A model generated the notes under the pieces. The model was not told the DNA's origin. It saw only the letters and a program-made list of their open reading frames with translations, and searched no databases. From Pigmentiphaga sp. H8 (GTDB lineage Bacteria; Pseudomonadota; Gammaproteobacteria; Burkholderiales; Burkholderiaceae_B): a stretch of DNA of 64,000 nucleotides. Numbering within the stretch: the stretch's first letter is position 1; each line of letters opens with the position of its first letter. Made by a program: the position numbers and the translations under genes. The stretch lies in contig NZ_CP033966.1 in assembly GCF_003854895.1 (NCBI RefSeq), positions 2,480,001 through 2,544,000 of the forward strand. The letters run 5' to 3'. Of this stretch, positions 1-8,089 are shown piece after piece.

Positions 1-55
1 GGTTTTCCGCCCGAACTGTACGCGAAATCGGACTCAGGGACCGCGGGGCAGAACG

Positions 56-514
56 TCAATAGGGTTGCGGCCGGGTGAACAATATCGGCAGACCTACTTG
101 CGCGGAGGGCAGCGCGGCCTTGAGCGCACGCAGCGCTTCGACCGCCTGGGCGAAGTCGGCATAGGTCGATACCGTGATGCCCGTTGCCTCGTAGCGCTTG
201 ACCGAAACGGGGCGCGGCTGCGTCTGTTCGATCAGGGCCTGGACGCCGGCGGACGCCTGGGCCACGACGACTTCGTTGGCGCTTTTGCCGACCACCCCTT
301 GCTCGTTGAGCACCAGGGTGTCCTGGCTATCCGAATACTGGGGCGGGATCACCCGGATGCGGCTGCCGTCGATGTCGTAGACGGGCAGGGCGCCCCACTG
401 GGCGATCTGCGACTTGGGAAGCTTCTGCCCCGGTGTCAGGGCAAACGCCGCGCCGCTGGCTAGCGCCAGCGACATGCCGATCAGCCCGATGTAGCGTCGA
501 AAACTCTTTTTCAT
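56..514 (-). CDS. Small secreted protein of unknown function, partner of the subtilase
   Basis: I do not recognise a family. The 152-residue product starts MKKSFRRY and has a classic signal peptide (basic start, hydrophobic core at about 8-20, AFA-like cleavage near residue 25), so it should be exported. The mature part is about 125 residues, has no cysteine pair, and alternates short strands and helices. It lies 33 bases downstream of the subtilase gene on the same strand, which suggests one transcript. A periplasmic substrate, chaperone or inhibitor of that protease is possible, but this rests only on position. Confidence 0.7.
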   Translation of the reverse strand: MKKSFRRYIGLIGMSLALASGAAFALTPGQKLPKSQIAQWGALPVYDIDGSRIRVIPPQYSDSQDTLVLNEQGVVGKSANEVVVAQASAGVQALIEQTQPRPVSVKRYEATGITVSTYADFAQAVEALRALKAALPSAQVGLPILFTRPQPY

Positions 515-547
515 GTGTCGGATTCCTGGAACGGGTGGCGGCCTGGC

Positions 548-2545
548 TTATTGGGCGATGACGCGGGCTTCGACGACGAGTCTGAAATTCCGGTCGGAGC
601 CGTCGTCGTTCGTCGAGGGGCAGGGCTCGGACAGGCGCTTGCGGGGGTTGCCGTCGGGATCGCGATCGACCACGGTGATCTGCGTGTCGGAGTTCGAAGC
701 GATGGCGAAGAATTCCCAGGCGCCTTGTGCGGCCTCTCCATGGAAAGCATAACTTCCCAGCGTATAGCGCCGGAACTCGTCCCAGCCGTCCGCCTTGAAG
801 TGGTCGTTGGGCAGCTTCAGCAGGGAAACCGTGCCCCCGGGCGACCTGGCGGCGATGCCCAGCGAGCCCAGGCAGACTCCTTCGCCGGACAGGCGGACCT
901 GGAGCTGGTCCACCGTTCGCGCATCGCCCTGGAATTTGCCCAGCGACGTGATGCGCCGGTAGGGGAAGGGACCGGTGCGGACGGTCGCGCCTTCGAGTTC
1001 GTCGAGGTCCACGTCCGGCGCCAGCTCGTTCAACTGCCAATAGGCCATGGGCCGGAACTCCGGTATCTGGACGTCGCCGGAACGGCTCAGGCCGGGATTT
1101 TCCTTGTACTTCAGCGCCAGGGCCACCGCCTTGGCGGCATCCGGCACGCCGAAGCCGTACCAGTTGGAGTACTCGTAGCCCGCGGCGTTCTTCTGCCAGC
1201 CCAGGTCCATGGGGAAGGCCGTGGCGCCGTCGTGGATGTCGGCGGGACCGCCGATGCGGTCGGTGGGCTTATTGGTGGCGAGATCCAGCAGGGCGCCGAA
1301 GGGCTTGTCGCCCCGGAAGGGAATGTGGCGGATGTAGTCGGCATCCACCTTGCGGGCGGAGACGCGCAGGATGTCGCGCACGTCGCGCCACGTAAGCGCC
1401 GGATTGGCGCTGAGCACCAGGGCGGCCACGCCCGCGAGGGTGGGGGTGGCGGCGGAGGTGCCGTTCATGTAGGTGTAGTCGCAATCGACGTTGTCGGGCT
1501 GGCCGTTGCGCACGGTCTGGCCGCGCAGGAAGGGCGTGCCCGCGCCGGCGCGGCTGTAGCCGTGGACGCAGCCGCGCAGGTCCGTCGAGAAGATGGTCGG
1601 GCCGTCGTCGCCGGCGCCCGGGCCCTCGCCATAGGTGCCCTGGCTGCCGTATTCGCCGCCCATGCCCGTGACCCACACCACCGAGCCCGAGCTGCTGTAG
1701 CTGCTGGCGCTGCCCTTGGCGTTCAGGGCCGCGATGGTGATGATGTTCGGTTCCAGGTTGGTCGTGTCGTTGGTGGGGTTGGTGCAGTCGAAATAGGCGG
1801 CCTCGATGCCGCACAGGCCCGGATCGAAGGAGTTCCCGGCGGCCTTGAGGAAGACGGCGCCCTTGCCGTCGCGCAATTTCTTCAGGCCCCGGATCGCCAC
1901 GATGTTGCCGATGCCGGTATCGGATTCATACGGCATCGCGACCGTATCGGCGCCATACGAGGCGTTGAACACGTGCGCCTTACTGGACCAGGGCGCGCCG
2001 CCGTAGGCCTCGAATATCCTGCCTGGCTTGCTGATGAAGTTGGCGCCCCCCACGGTGGCCAGCGGCGCGATGCCCATGACGCCTTTCCCGTTCTGGGCCG
2101 CGGCGATGATGCCCGCGACGACGGTGCCGTGCGGAGCACTGTCGGGGGCGGCCAGATCGGGATAGGGATCGTTCGTTTCCGTCAGGAAATTCCACGACAT
2201 GCCGAAATCGGCGTTGGGCGCCAGGTCTTCGTTGCGCAGGTCAGTGCCGGTATCCAGCACCAGCACGTTCACCCCCTGGCCCTTGACGCCCTGCCGATGG
2301 ACCGCTTCGACGTTCAGGTCCAGCCCGCCGCCGAACACGGCGGCGAAATCCTTGAAATAGCTGGCGGCGTAGTTCAGCGCCCATTGGAAGGTGTAGAGCG
2401 GCTCGGTCTCGCCCGTCTTGCAGGCATAGGGACCGGTTTCCACGCAGGCCACGGGCTGGTCGCCGTTCGAACCGCTGCCGCCGCACGCGGCCAGCAGGGC
2501 GGCGACCAGGGGCAGCAGGGCAAAACGCACTGTTCTCATGTTCAT
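548..2545 (-). CDS. S8 family (subtilisin-like) serine protease, lipoprotein
   Basis: A secreted serine endopeptidase. With the start at MNMRTVRF (665 residues) the N-terminus is a lipoprotein signal ending in LAAC at residues 18-21, so the enzyme should be lipid-anchored in the envelope. The catalytic triad is visible: Asp98 in VLVLDTGTD, His139 in HGTVVAGI and Ser364 in NGTSAATP; the oxyanion Asn is near 238 in KAAGNS. The last 150 residues (from about 512) resemble a proprotein-convertase P-type beta domain. The reading frame extends 28 codons upstream, but that extension is not hydrophobic and would spoil the lipoprotein signal. There is no autotransporter beta-barrel, unlike many Bordetella subtilases. 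The small secreted gene downstream is probably co-transcribed. Confidence 0.9.
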   Translation of the reverse strand: MNMRTVRFALLPLVAALLAACGGSGSNGDQPVACVETGPYACKTGETEPLYTFQWALNYAASYFKDFAAVFGGGLDLNVEAVHRQGVKGQGVNVLVLDTGTDLRNEDLAPNADFGMSWNFLTETNDPYPDLAAPDSAPHGTVVAGIIAAAQNGKGVMGIAPLATVGGANFISKPGRIFEAYGGAPWSSKAHVFNASYGADTVAMPYESDTGIGNIVAIRGLKKLRDGKGAVFLKAAGNSFDPGLCGIEAAYFDCTNPTNDTTNLEPNIITIAALNAKGSASSYSSSGSVVWVTGMGGEYGSQGTYGEGPGAGDDGPTIFSTDLRGCVHGYSRAGAGTPFLRGQTVRNGQPDNVDCDYTYMNGTSAATPTLAGVAALVLSANPALTWRDVRDILRVSARKVDADYIRHIPFRGDKPFGALLDLATNKPTDRIGGPADIHDGATAFPMDLGWQKNAAGYEYSNWYGFGVPDAAKAVALALKYKENPGLSRSGDVQIPEFRPMAYWQLNELAPDVDLDELEGATVRTGPFPYRRITSLGKFQGDARTVDQLQVRLSGEGVCLGSLGIAARSPGGTVSLLKLPNDHFKADGWDEFRRYTLGSYAFHGEAAQGAWEFFAIASNSDTQITVVDRDPDGNPRKRLSEPCPSTNDDGSDRNFRLVVEARVIAQ

Positions 2546-2686
2546 GGGTCGTGAGAGGGATAATTGCCAGGCCATGGCGCGAGGGCACATGGATGAGCGT
2601 CGCGAACCGACCCCAATATTATGAGTCAAAACATTTCAAATGTGACCATATGATTCTTGATTTCAACGCATCGGCGTGAATGTCCG

Positions 2687-4051
2687 ATGCTCGATGACAT
2701 CCTGAAATCGGTCCCGCGCCGCTACGGCCTGCCGCCGGATGCGCTCTGGCTGCCCGGAAAACCCGCGGCCCATCCGTCGGCCGCGCTCGCGCTGGCCATC
2801 GAGCAGGCCCGCCGGGCCGCCGCGGATGGAGGGCGGCCGGACGCGAAGCTGGCACGGGCCTTCACCGGGGCGCTTGCTTGCCTGATCCGCGAAGCGATGC
2901 AACCGGGATCCGGCGACCCGGTCATCCAGGCCATGGTGTTCAGGCACCGCCATGCGCACGTGCGCGAATACGCCTCGCTGGTCGCGCGTGCGGGCCAGGA
3001 CCGCCGGCAGGTCCGGGCGGCGGTCGATGCCGTGGCGCATCCGGCCCGGCTGCAACGCATGCCCGATGGGGCTGTGCGGGAAGCCCTGGCGCGATGGCGC
3101 GCCGCCGCTTCCCACGCGTCCTGGCGCGACGTCCATACGGCCCTGCCGCGCCTGCTGGCCAGGCCGGACATCGCCGGCGACACGCCGCTTCAGACCGGCT
3201 TGGCCAAGTTGCTGGACAACCCGGCCCTGGCTCGCCTGCAACGCCTCGACGCCTTGGCCTCGGACGAACTCGTGCGCCACTACCAAGCGCTCCGGGACCG
3301 GCATGGACCGCCCCCGGGAAGCGCCGCGGCCGTCGCGCAAGGCGGTATTTCGCAGAAACGCGGCAAGGCCGTCGAGGCGTCGGCCGCCCGTGCGCTCGGG
3401 GCGCTGGCCGAACGTCTGTGCAAGGAAGAACATGCCGAAGCGGCCTACCGGGTGGTGACGTCGATGCGGGTGCCGTCCTTGATACCGGCCAGCCACGAAC
3501 ACGCCAAGACCGAGTGGGACGCGGTCCTGCTGCGGCGCGCGCCGGAGGTGGAGGGCGAGCCGGCCTGGGACGTCCGCCTGCTGGTCGAAGCCAAGGCCTC
3601 CATCGAGGCGGCGACGACCGACCTTCCGCGGTTGCGGCGCGGTGTGCGCCTGTTGGCGCAGGCCGAGGAACACAGGGTCTATCCGTTCCAGGCCGGCGAA
3701 GGCACGGTGCATTTGCGCGGAGCGTCGCTGCGCGCGCTATCCGCCGACGAAGCGGGCCTGGCCCGTTCGGTGCTGTACTGCTGCGATGCGCCCGCCGAAC
3801 CCACGCCGCGCCTGCTGGGCGCGGCCAGCCGCATGCAGTTGCTGTCGGCACCGGCCAGCCTGGCGTTCGCCGGCGCGCTGGAAGCAGGGCGCGACGCGGA
3901 CCCGCGGGAGCTCGAACCGGTCTGGAACGAATTGCTGCATGCGCCGGGCTGGGCCGCGGTGCTGGAGCAATATCCGCGGCTGCGCCAGGTGCGCGGGCTG
4001 ATGGTGCATGTCGACGACCTGATGGCCGCGATTGCCGGCAGGCCGCGCTGA
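2687..4051 (+). CDS. Uncharacterised protein with PD-(D/E)XK nuclease-like motif
   Basis: A 454-residue cytoplasmic protein that I cannot place in a named family. The first 210 residues are helical and rich in Ala and Arg. The central part carries residues arranged as in a PD-(D/E)XK nuclease core: Glu230 in RGKAVE on a helix, Asp278 in EWDAVLL and Glu301/Lys303 in LLVEAK, with the expected strand-like hydrophobic flanks. No helicase, methylase or specificity gene is adjacent, so a restriction system is not evident. Start chosen at ATG MLDDILKS; a TTG ten codons upstream is also in frame. It is divergent from the subtilase and stands alone as a transcription unit. The nuclease idea is inference from motif spacing. 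Confidence 0.75.
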   Translation: MLDDILKSVPRRYGLPPDALWLPGKPAAHPSAALALAIEQARRAAADGGRPDAKLARAFTGALACLIREAMQPGSGDPVIQAMVFRHRHAHVREYASLVARAGQDRRQVRAAVDAVAHPARLQRMPDGAVREALARWRAAASHASWRDVHTALPRLLARPDIAGDTPLQTGLAKLLDNPALARLQRLDALASDELVRHYQALRDRHGPPPGSAAAVAQGGISQKRGKAVEASAARALGALAERLCKEEHAEAAYRVVTSMRVPSLIPASHEHAKTEWDAVLLRRAPEVEGEPAWDVRLLVEAKASIEAATTDLPRLRRGVRLLAQAEEHRVYPFQAGEGTVHLRGASLRALSADEAGLARSVLYCCDAPAEPTPRLLGAASRMQLLSAPASLAFAGALEAGRDADPRELEPVWNELLHAPGWAAVLEQYPRLRQVRGLMVHVDDLMAAIAGRPR

Positions 4052-4072
4052 TCTTGCCGGCGATCGCGAACC

Positions 4073-5029
4073 TCAGTTCACGGTGATGCCGCTCTTCTTG
4101 ACCACGTCCTGCCACTTCTGGATCTCCGCGCGGCGGAAGGTCTCGAGTTCGGCGGGGCTGGAGCCGACCAGTTCGGCCCCGATGCCTTCGAGCTTGGACT
4201 TGATGTCCGGATCCTTGAGCACGTCGGCCAGCGCGGCCGACATCTGGTCGACGATGGCCTTGGGAGTGCCGGCGGGCGCGAACACGGCGTTCCACTCGTA
4301 GGACGAGAAGCCCGGCACGCCGGATTCGGCGATGGTGGGAATCTGCGGCAGCACGGCCGAGCGCTTGTCGCCGCCGACCGCGATGGGCCGCAGCTTGCCG
4401 TTCTGGATGTGGGTCCACGCCGAGCCCAGGCTGGCGAACATGATGGGCACCTGGCCGGACATCACGTCGACCATGGCCGGGCCGCCACCCTTGTAGGCGA
4501 CGTGGACGAGCGAGGTCCCGGCCATGACGTTGAACAGTTCGCCGGCCAGGTGTTGCGCCGACCCGGGGCCGGCCGAGGCGAAGTAGGCGGGGGTCTTGGA
4601 CTTGCCGTTCCGGATCAGGTCCTGCACCGAGGCGATCTTGCCTTGCGGCGAGGTCACCAGCACATTGGGCACGCGCAGCAGCAGCGATACGGAGTCGAAG
4701 GCCTTGAGCGTGTCGAAGCTCATCTTGCTTTGCAGCGCGGGGTTCTGAGCGTGGTTGGAGGCATCGAGCATGAAGGTGTAGCCGTCGGGGGCCGAGCGGG
4801 CCGCGGCGGCGCCGCCGATCATGCCGCCGGCGCCGCCCTTGTTGTCGATGATGACCGACTGGCCGAGCCGGGCCGACAGCTTGGGGCCGATGATGCGGGC
4901 CACCGTGTCCACCGTGCCGCCGGGCGGATAGGTGACGATCAGGGTGACGGCTTTCTCGGGCCAGGCCGCGTGCGCGGCCGACAAGGGCAGGGCGAAGGCC
5001 AGGGTGGCCAGGACGGGAATGCGGATCAT
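4073..5029 (-). CDS. Bug/TctC-family periplasmic solute-binding receptor
   Basis: Bug receptors are two-lobed periplasmic proteins that bind carboxylates or similar small ligands and feed tripartite tricarboxylate (TctABC-type) transporters or sensory systems. This 318-residue copy has a signal peptide ending AHA, then the family landmarks: YPPGGTVD near residue 35, NKGGAGGMIGG, APDGYTFML and HVAYKGGGPAM. It lies 9 bases downstream of an amidohydrolase gene on the same strand, so the ligand may be that enzyme's substrate or a precursor. No TctA or TctB gene is present nearby. The true ligand cannot be read from sequence. Confidence 0.93.
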   Translation of the reverse strand: MIRIPVLATLAFALPLSAAHAAWPEKAVTLIVTYPPGGTVDTVARIIGPKLSARLGQSVIIDNKGGAGGMIGGAAAARSAPDGYTFMLDASNHAQNPALQSKMSFDTLKAFDSVSLLLRVPNVLVTSPQGKIASVQDLIRNGKSKTPAYFASAGPGSAQHLAGELFNVMAGTSLVHVAYKGGGPAMVDVMSGQVPIMFASLGSAWTHIQNGKLRPIAVGGDKRSAVLPQIPTIAESGVPGFSSYEWNAVFAPAGTPKAIVDQMSAALADVLKDPDIKSKLEGIGAELVGSSPAELETFRRAEIQKWQDVVKKSGITVN

Positions 5030-5038
5030 GGTGTCTCC

Positions 5039-5851
5039 TTAGAATGCAAAGCAGCGGCTCGGGTTGGCCGCGAGGATGCGCAGGCGTAGATCGATGTCGC
5101 CGATCCAGTCGGCGAGTGCCTGAAAGGTTTGCGCATAGGTCACGCCGGGGTGCTGGGTGTGGGGCCAGTCGCTGCCCCAGACCAGGCGGTCCGGTCCGGC
5201 ATGCTCGACCAGCAGTCGCGCGGCCTGGCGCGCCGCCGGTCCGGCTGGCTCGGACCCGTTGCGATAGGCGCCCGAGAGCTTGACCCAGACGCCGTCGTCG
5301 CGGGCGGCCTCGAGCAGCCATCGGAAACCGGGGTCGGCCGCTCCCAGCGCGGGGGCGGGCCGGCCGAAGTGGTCCACCACCACGCGGCACTGCGCCGCGC
5401 GCAGCGGGCCGACGATAGCGGACAGGCGCGCCGCTTCCACGTGGACTTCGACATGCCAGTCCAGCGCCCGCAGGCACGCCAGCAAGCGGGGCCAGCCGCC
5501 TTGATCCAGCCGCGGCAGCGGCTGGCCGATCAGGTTCAGCCGGATGCCGACGATGCCGCCGCGCGCCAGCCGCTCCAGTTCGGCCGGCGCGGCATGCTCG
5601 TCCACGACCGCCACGCCCCGCAGGCGGTTCGGCGCCTGGCGGATGGCATCGAGCATGTAGCCGTTGTCCGTGCCCAGGAAGCTGGGCTGGATCAGCACGC
5701 CGGCCCCGAGCCCGTGCGCATCCAGGTGTCCGAGATAGTCCTCCAGCGGCGCATCGGCCTGCGGCGCGTAGCGGCGGCCCGGCGCCAGCGCCAGCGTACG
5801 GGCGAAGACATGGGCGTGGGCATCGATCAGCGGGGGCGTGGGGTCGGCCAC
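5039..5851 (-). CDS. Amidohydrolase family protein (TIM-barrel, PDC-lactonase-like)
   Basis: A 270-residue metal-dependent hydrolase of the amidohydrolase-2 superfamily, the group holding 2-pyrone-4,6-dicarboxylate lactonases and decarboxylases such as ACMSD. Visible barrel landmarks are DAHAH at residues 10-14 (first strand metal site), EVHVE near 136, VVDHFGRP with His161 and GSDWPH with the catalytic-type Asp228. The length fits the lactonase-like subgroup. It is the first gene of a two-gene operon with a Bug receptor and is divergent from a LysR gene, which is the typical layout for an inducible catabolic pair. Substrate unknown; lactone or amide hydrolysis in aromatic breakdown is the best guess. 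Confidence 0.88.
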   Translation of the reverse strand: MADPTPPLIDAHAHVFARTLALAPGRRYAPQADAPLEDYLGHLDAHGLGAGVLIQPSFLGTDNGYMLDAIRQAPNRLRGVAVVDEHAAPAELERLARGGIVGIRLNLIGQPLPRLDQGGWPRLLACLRALDWHVEVHVEAARLSAIVGPLRAAQCRVVVDHFGRPAPALGAADPGFRWLLEAARDDGVWVKLSGAYRNGSEPAGPAARQAARLLVEHAGPDRLVWGSDWPHTQHPGVTYAQTFQALADWIGDIDLRLRILAANPSRCFAF

Positions 5852-5968
5852 GGGGAATCTCTCCAGAGTCGGGTCCGGCCGGGGGCGAGTGCCGGATTCG
5901 GGCCGATTCTAGGAAGGCTTGTTATATTTATCTATCCAGTAAATCATGTTTTTATATAAGGTTTTGTG
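5852..5968. promoter_or_regulatory. Divergent control region, amidohydrolase-Bug operon / LysR
   Basis: A 117-base intergenic stretch between divergent genes. Its right half (about 5918-5960) is strongly AT-rich against the GC-rich background, with TTATAT near 5921 and ATATAA near 5954 as an interrupted inverted repeat. LysR-family regulators usually bind such dyads between themselves and their target, so this is the likely LysR site. No clear sigma-70 boxes. Confidence 0.5.
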
Positions 5969-6856
5969 ATGGATATCCGGCGTCTGGAAGAGTTCATCGC
6001 GGTCCTGGATACGGGCAGCCTGAGCAAGGCAGCCGAGAAACTGGGCGTGGCCCAGCCGGCCCTGAGCCAGTCCCTGGCGCGGCTCGAACGCGAACTGGGC
6101 GTGAAACTGTTCCAGCGGTCGCGGCGCGGCGCCGAGCCCACGCCGGCGGCGCGGCAGATCGCCGAGGAAGTACGGCGCGGGGTCTTTCGCATCGTCAATG
6201 CCATCGATGCGGCCCAGGCGATCGCGGCGGGGCGGGCCGGGGTGCTGCGCGTCGGCCTGGTCTCCAGCGCGCTGATCGACATCCTGCCGCGCGCCTTGCG
6301 CGCCGTGCGCGACGAGGCTCCCGGCCTGCGCGTCGTGCTGCGCGAGATGAGCAACGCCGAACAGGCGCAGGCCTTGTCGCGCGGCGAGATCGACGTGGCG
6401 CTGGTGCACACGCCGGTGGCCCTGTCCGGGGTCATGCACGAGAAAGTGCTGATGCGCGAACGCCTGGTGGCGGCGGTGCCGGAAGACCTGTTGCCCGGCG
6501 GCCAGGACCGGGTGTCAATGGCGGACATCGCCCGCGCCGGCCTGGTGATGTTTCCGCACGAGCAATTACCCACCTTCTACGAGTCCGTCATGGACGCGTT
6601 TCGCAAGGAGGGCCTAGACGCGGAAATCGTGCAGGAGGCGAACCGGACCCTGACCGTGCTGGCCTGCGTGGCCGGCGGCTGCGGCATCGCGCTCCTGCCC
6701 AGCTGGATACGGTCGCTGGATTTCGCCGGCGTGCGTTATTGCGAGGTCGTGGACGGCGCGAGGCTGCCCAGCTTCGACGTCAGCGCCATCTGGCCCAAGC
6801 GCGCCGTGGCGGGGCTGGCGGACGATTTCGTGCGGGCGTGCGGGGCGGGACAGTAA
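5969..6856 (+). CDS. LysR-family transcriptional regulator
   Basis: A 295-residue LysR regulator. The winged helix-turn-helix spans residues 1-60 (MDIRRLEEF, then SKAAEKLGVAQPALSQSLARL) and the effector-binding domain follows from about 90, with the usual VGLVSSALIDILPRAL opening. GTG and ATG are adjacent at the start; ATG at 5969 is preferred, with AAGG about 9 bases upstream. It is divergent from the amidohydrolase-Bug pair, which it most probably activates in response to a pathway ligand, and probably represses itself. Confidence 0.93.
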   Translation: MDIRRLEEFIAVLDTGSLSKAAEKLGVAQPALSQSLARLERELGVKLFQRSRRGAEPTPAARQIAEEVRRGVFRIVNAIDAAQAIAAGRAGVLRVGLVSSALIDILPRALRAVRDEAPGLRVVLREMSNAEQAQALSRGEIDVALVHTPVALSGVMHEKVLMRERLVAAVPEDLLPGGQDRVSMADIARAGLVMFPHEQLPTFYESVMDAFRKEGLDAEIVQEANRTLTVLACVAGGCGIALLPSWIRSLDFAGVRYCEVVDGARLPSFDVSAIWPKRAVAGLADDFVRACGAGQ

Positions 6857-6962
6857 GCGCGGGGCGCGTCACCAAGCCGCGCGGTAGTCCCGCGCAGGGG
6901 GCCGCCTGTCCGGCATCAATGACCGGTACACTGCGCGTTGCCGAGTCCCACCGACGACACGT

Positions 6963-7628
6963 ATGCCTGATCCCTCGCCCCGCAAGAAGCCACGAATCAA
7001 GCGCTCCGCCGGCCATCCCACGGAGAGGACCATGGTGGGGAAGGCCGCGATCATCGACGCGGTGATCGCGCTGATGAAGACCAAGACGCCGCAGGAACTG
7101 AGCGTGCTCGAAATCGCCACGGCCGCCGGCGTCGACCCCGCCTTGATCCGGTATTACTTCACCAACAAGCAGGGCCTGATGCGCGCCGCGGCCACGCATA
7201 TCATGGACCAGCTCCAGGCCAGGAGCCAGGTCATGCTGGGGCAGGATGCGCCGCTGGAAGCGCGGATCCGCAAGCGCCTGGTCCTGCTGATCGAAGCGCT
7301 GAAGGACAATCCGCGCTTCCTGCAACTGGTGCTCAACGAGATCTACAGCCACGTCGACACGCCCGAGCGCATCGACACGCTGCAAGGCGTGGCCTTGCGC
7401 GGCCTGGCGCTGAGCGAGGCGCTGCTGGTCGGGCGCGACGGCGATCCGCAGCTCGATGCCATCGACCCGCGTTTCCTGCATGTCGCCTTCCTGGGGCTGT
7501 GCACCTTCTTCGTCGATGCCCAGCCCATGCTCAAGGTGTTGTTCAACGGCGAGCCCGACGCCGAGGACCTGACCGGACGCTACCTGGATTTCGCCACGCG
7601 CCTCATCCTGCACGGCATCGTGAAGTAG
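6963..7628 (+). CDS. TetR/AcrR-family transcriptional regulator
   Basis: A 221-residue TetR-type repressor. The N-terminal helix-turn-helix is visible around residues 27-75 (KAAIIDAVI, then LSVLEIATAAGVDPALIRYYF, the diagnostic IRYYF end). The C-terminal 140 residues are helical and would hold the ligand pocket. The start at 6963 keeps a basic arm (KKPRIKRSAGHP) common in this family, but an internal ATG at 7032 has a much better ribosome site (GGAGAGGA) and would give 198 residues. The gene is followed by a Rieske oxygenase operon whose promoter carries a perfect 9+9 inverted repeat, its probable operator. Confidence 0.92.
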   Translation: MPDPSPRKKPRIKRSAGHPTERTMVGKAAIIDAVIALMKTKTPQELSVLEIATAAGVDPALIRYYFTNKQGLMRAAATHIMDQLQARSQVMLGQDAPLEARIRKRLVLLIEALKDNPRFLQLVLNEIYSHVDTPERIDTLQGVALRGLALSEALLVGRDGDPQLDAIDPRFLHVAFLGLCTFFVDAQPMLKVLFNGEPDAEDLTGRYLDFATRLILHGIVK

Positions 7629-7652
7629 GCGTTTTCGCTAGTCTGAAAATTC

Positions 7653-7681
7653 TTGACACCTTTTTTCGCGGTCGATAATCT
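7653..7681 (+). promoter_or_regulatory. Sigma-70-type promoter of the Rieske oxygenase operon
   Basis: A perfect -35 box TTGACA at 7653-7658 is followed 17 bases later by TAATCT (7676-7681); GATAAT at 7674-7679 is an alternative -10 with 15-base spacing. The promoter lies about 80 bases before the small helix-turn-helix gene and the repeat at 7687-7708 begins just after the -10. Confidence 0.65.
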
Positions 7682-7686
7682 GCTCT

Positions 7687-7708
7687 CTATTCCTAGTTTT
7701 AGGAATAG
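7687..7708. promoter_or_regulatory. Perfect 9+9 inverted repeat, probable TetR operator
   Basis: Arms CTATTCCTA (7687-7695) and TAGGAATAG (7700-7708) are exact reverse complements separated by GTTT. The dyad covers the expected transcription start region, where a bound repressor would block RNA polymerase. The upstream TetR gene ends only 59 bases before it and is the obvious candidate. A hairpin terminator is less likely because the run after the second arm is A, not T, on this strand. Confidence 0.65.
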
Positions 7709-7758
7709 AAAAAACTCAATGCCAGCGCCGTTTCTGGCCGACTCATCGCGAGGAAGGT

Positions 7759-8061
7759 ATGCCCGAGCAATTCAACGTCCACCTGAGCAGATGGAAGGGA
7801 AACGAGCCCAGTCCGCACGCGGGCCTGGGCATGGTGGAAGCCCCCGGTGAAGGGGTGAACCTTCGCTGGCAGAGCAGGGAATCGGCCCCCACCGATTACG
7901 AGAACGCGCTGGCCGATGCGATCGAAAGCGCCTACCTGGCCGGCGCCAGGACGTCGCAGCAGTTCGCCGATCACCTGAACGCCGCCGGCGTCGCCAACCT
8001 GTCGGGACGGGCCTGGAGCGCCGCGAGCCTGGAACAGGAAATGTCCCGCCTCGGCTACTAA
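7759..8061 (+). CDS. Small recombinase-like helix-turn-helix protein
   Basis: A 100-residue cytoplasmic protein with no signal peptide. The C-terminal third (residues about 60-100: AGARTSQQFADHLNAAG, then LSGRAWSAASLEQEMSRLGY) resembles the short helical segment of serine recombinases that reads like a helix-turn-helix. Proteins of this size and type are known from betaproteobacterial oxygenase loci, but their role is not established. It has a good ribosome site (GAGGAAGG) and is the first gene of the operon with the binding protein and Rieske oxygenase. It lacks a recombinase catalytic domain and is not an integrase. Confidence 0.75.
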   Translation: MPEQFNVHLSRWKGNEPSPHAGLGMVEAPGEGVNLRWQSRESAPTDYENALADAIESAYLAGARTSQQFADHLNAAGVANLSGRAWSAASLEQEMSRLGY

Positions 8062-8089
8062 GCCGCCCACGTCACCCAAGGAAGCCGCC

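Noticed and set aside
1..55. Possible gene end at the left edge
   Set aside because: Only 55 bases; no readable coding segment in either strand could be supported.
515..2554. Long open frame of 679 codons on the plus strand opposite the subtilase
   Set aside because: It is antisense to a gene with clear catalytic motifs, has Gly/Ala/Arg/Val-rich shadow composition typical of high-GC DNA, and no ribosome site or domain.
2619..2855. 78-codon minus-strand open frame at the start of the unknown nuclease-like gene
   Set aside because: Pro/Arg-rich mirror frame with no ribosome site or homologous feature.
2940..5477. 845-codon open frame on the minus strand spanning three genes
   Set aside because: It crosses the unknown protein, Bug and amidohydrolase genes in a different frame and has a Pro/Arg-rich shadow composition.
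7653..7850. 65-codon open frame over the Rieske promoter
   Set aside because: It covers the promoter and operator, has no ribosome site and overlaps the better-supported small gene.
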